From NCBI GenBank assembly GCA_002083985.1, contig MTER01000135.1:1-5013 (forward strand): a stretch of 5,013 nucleotides of DNA, written 5' to 3'. Shown in pieces: positions 4,650 through 5,013 of this stretch. The notes under the pieces were generated by a model, which saw only the letters and a list, made by a program, of their open reading frames with translations, did no database searches and had not been told where the DNA came from. This stretch comes from Candidatus Altarchaeales archaeon A3 (GTDB lineage: Archaea > Altiarchaeota > Altiarchaeia > Altiarchaeales > Altiarchaeaceae). Every line of letters starts with the position of its first letter. Within the stretch, counting starts at the first letter, position 1. A program made the position numbers and the translations under genes.

Positions 4650-5013
4650 TTGAAAAAATCGGATAGGATAGCAGTTAAATTCCCGTATAATAAGGATTAT
4701 GTTGAAAAAGTCAAAACAATTGGTGGTCACTGGTGGAATATTGAGGAAAAATATTGGAGTTTTCCATATAGAAATGGAGTTGTAGAACTGATTTTATCTG
4801 CATTTTCCGGCGAGGACATCTGTCTTGCTTCTGCATTAGAAAAATTTGATGAACCTGAAACAGAACTTATCTCAAGGAAATATGGTCCAAAAACCATCAA
4901 ATCATACCTTCACTACAATAGAGAACTCGTTAATTTTGCAGGCAAACCTTCTTTTATCATAGATGAATCCGACATAAAAAATTATCTTGCGTATCTCGTT
5001 GAAAAGAAAGATG
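4650..5013 (+). CDS. tyrosine recombinase/integrase, N-terminal part, 5' frameshift likely
   Basis: The open frame runs off the window after 121 codons. Residues 5-57 (DRIAVKFPYNKDYVEK...WW...KYWSFPY) form a compact domain resembling the HARP domain of SMARCAL1-type helicases; related leaders occur in some archaeal and bacterial integrases, as recalled. Residues about 70-121 (SRKYGPKTIKSYLHYNRELVNFAG...DIKNYLAYLVEKK) match the SAM-like core-binding domain that grips DNA in XerC/D-type recombinases. The catalytic R-H-R-H-Y domain would lie beyond the window. In frame, a TGA at 4641-4643 limits the start, and TTG 4650 is the only candidate. The better start, ATG 4640 with a Shine-Dalgarno, encodes MINIEKIG and then stops, one base out of frame with DRIAVKF. 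A one-base indel near 4658-4665 is therefore likely, by mutation or sequencing error. The expected role is site-specific integration or excision of a mobile element, or chromosome or plasmid resolution. Confidence 0.75.
   Translation, partial: MKKSDRIAVKFPYNKDYVEKVKTIGGHWWNIEEKYWSFPYRNGVVELILSAFSGEDICLASALEKFDEPETELISRKYGPKTIKSYLHYNRELVNFAGKPSFIIDESDIKNYLAYLVEKKD

Noticed and set aside
1..5013. CRISPR array, tRNA or rRNA gene
   Set aside because: No regularly spaced direct repeats with spacers were seen, and no T-loop or rRNA-like segments were recognised. The only tandem repeat is the 2 x 16 bp at 2710-2741.

Overview
The window looks like AT-rich archaeal chromosome. The evidence is archaeal-style TATA/BRE promoters with short leaders, a carbamoyl-phosphate synthase large subunit encoded as a separate N-terminal half gene (as in Methanocaldococcus-type euryarchaea), a ureohydrolase-family agmatinase, a secreted Cys-rich protein with a dockerin-like calcium loop, and what reads as a C/D box guide RNA. 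The lineage cannot be fixed from this sequence. A euryarchaeal or Altiarchaeota-like organism would fit, but that is a guess.

Layout. Positions 1-250 are non-coding, AT-rich and contain several inverted repeats. Positions 251-1048 (minus) hold a secreted Cys-rich/dockerin-like reading frame interrupted by one in-frame TAA at 626-628. The frame continues for another 124 codons of Cys-containing helical repeats with no start codon of its own near its beginning, so the locus is best read as one gene broken by a nonsense codon. Positions 1049-1426 are non-coding and contain a MITE-like pair of inverted repeats about 140 bp apart. Positions 1427-1723 (minus) encode a small MazG-like nucleotide pyrophosphohydrolase with a C-terminal Cys cluster. 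It lies 76 bp downstream of the agmatinase gene (1800-2642, minus), possibly in one transcript.

The 241-bp divergent intergenic region 2643-2883 is dense. It carries the agmatinase promoter, a perfect 16-bp tandem repeat, a candidate C/D box sRNA on the plus strand (about 2744-2833) with C, D', C' and D boxes and a terminal stem, and then the promoter and weak Shine-Dalgarno of carB. The carB N-terminal half (2884-4287, plus) is intact. Its C-terminal partner is not in the window.

Positions 4288-4639 carry a T-rich probable terminator, a dubious 40-codon Cys-bearing ORF and a cluster of three perfect hairpins. From about 4650 to the window end runs the N-terminal part of a tyrosine recombinase (integrase) with an unusual HARP-like leader domain. 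Its 5' end appears frameshifted relative to the best start signal. The integrase and the hairpin cluster suggest the right edge is, or borders, a mobile or integrated region.

Functionally, agmatinase (polyamine synthesis) and CarB (carbamoyl phosphate for pyrimidines and arginine) are housekeeping genes transcribed divergently around the sRNA. MazG is a house-cleaning NTP pyrophosphatase. The strongest undescribed signals are the C/D box sRNA and the broken secreted repeat protein.
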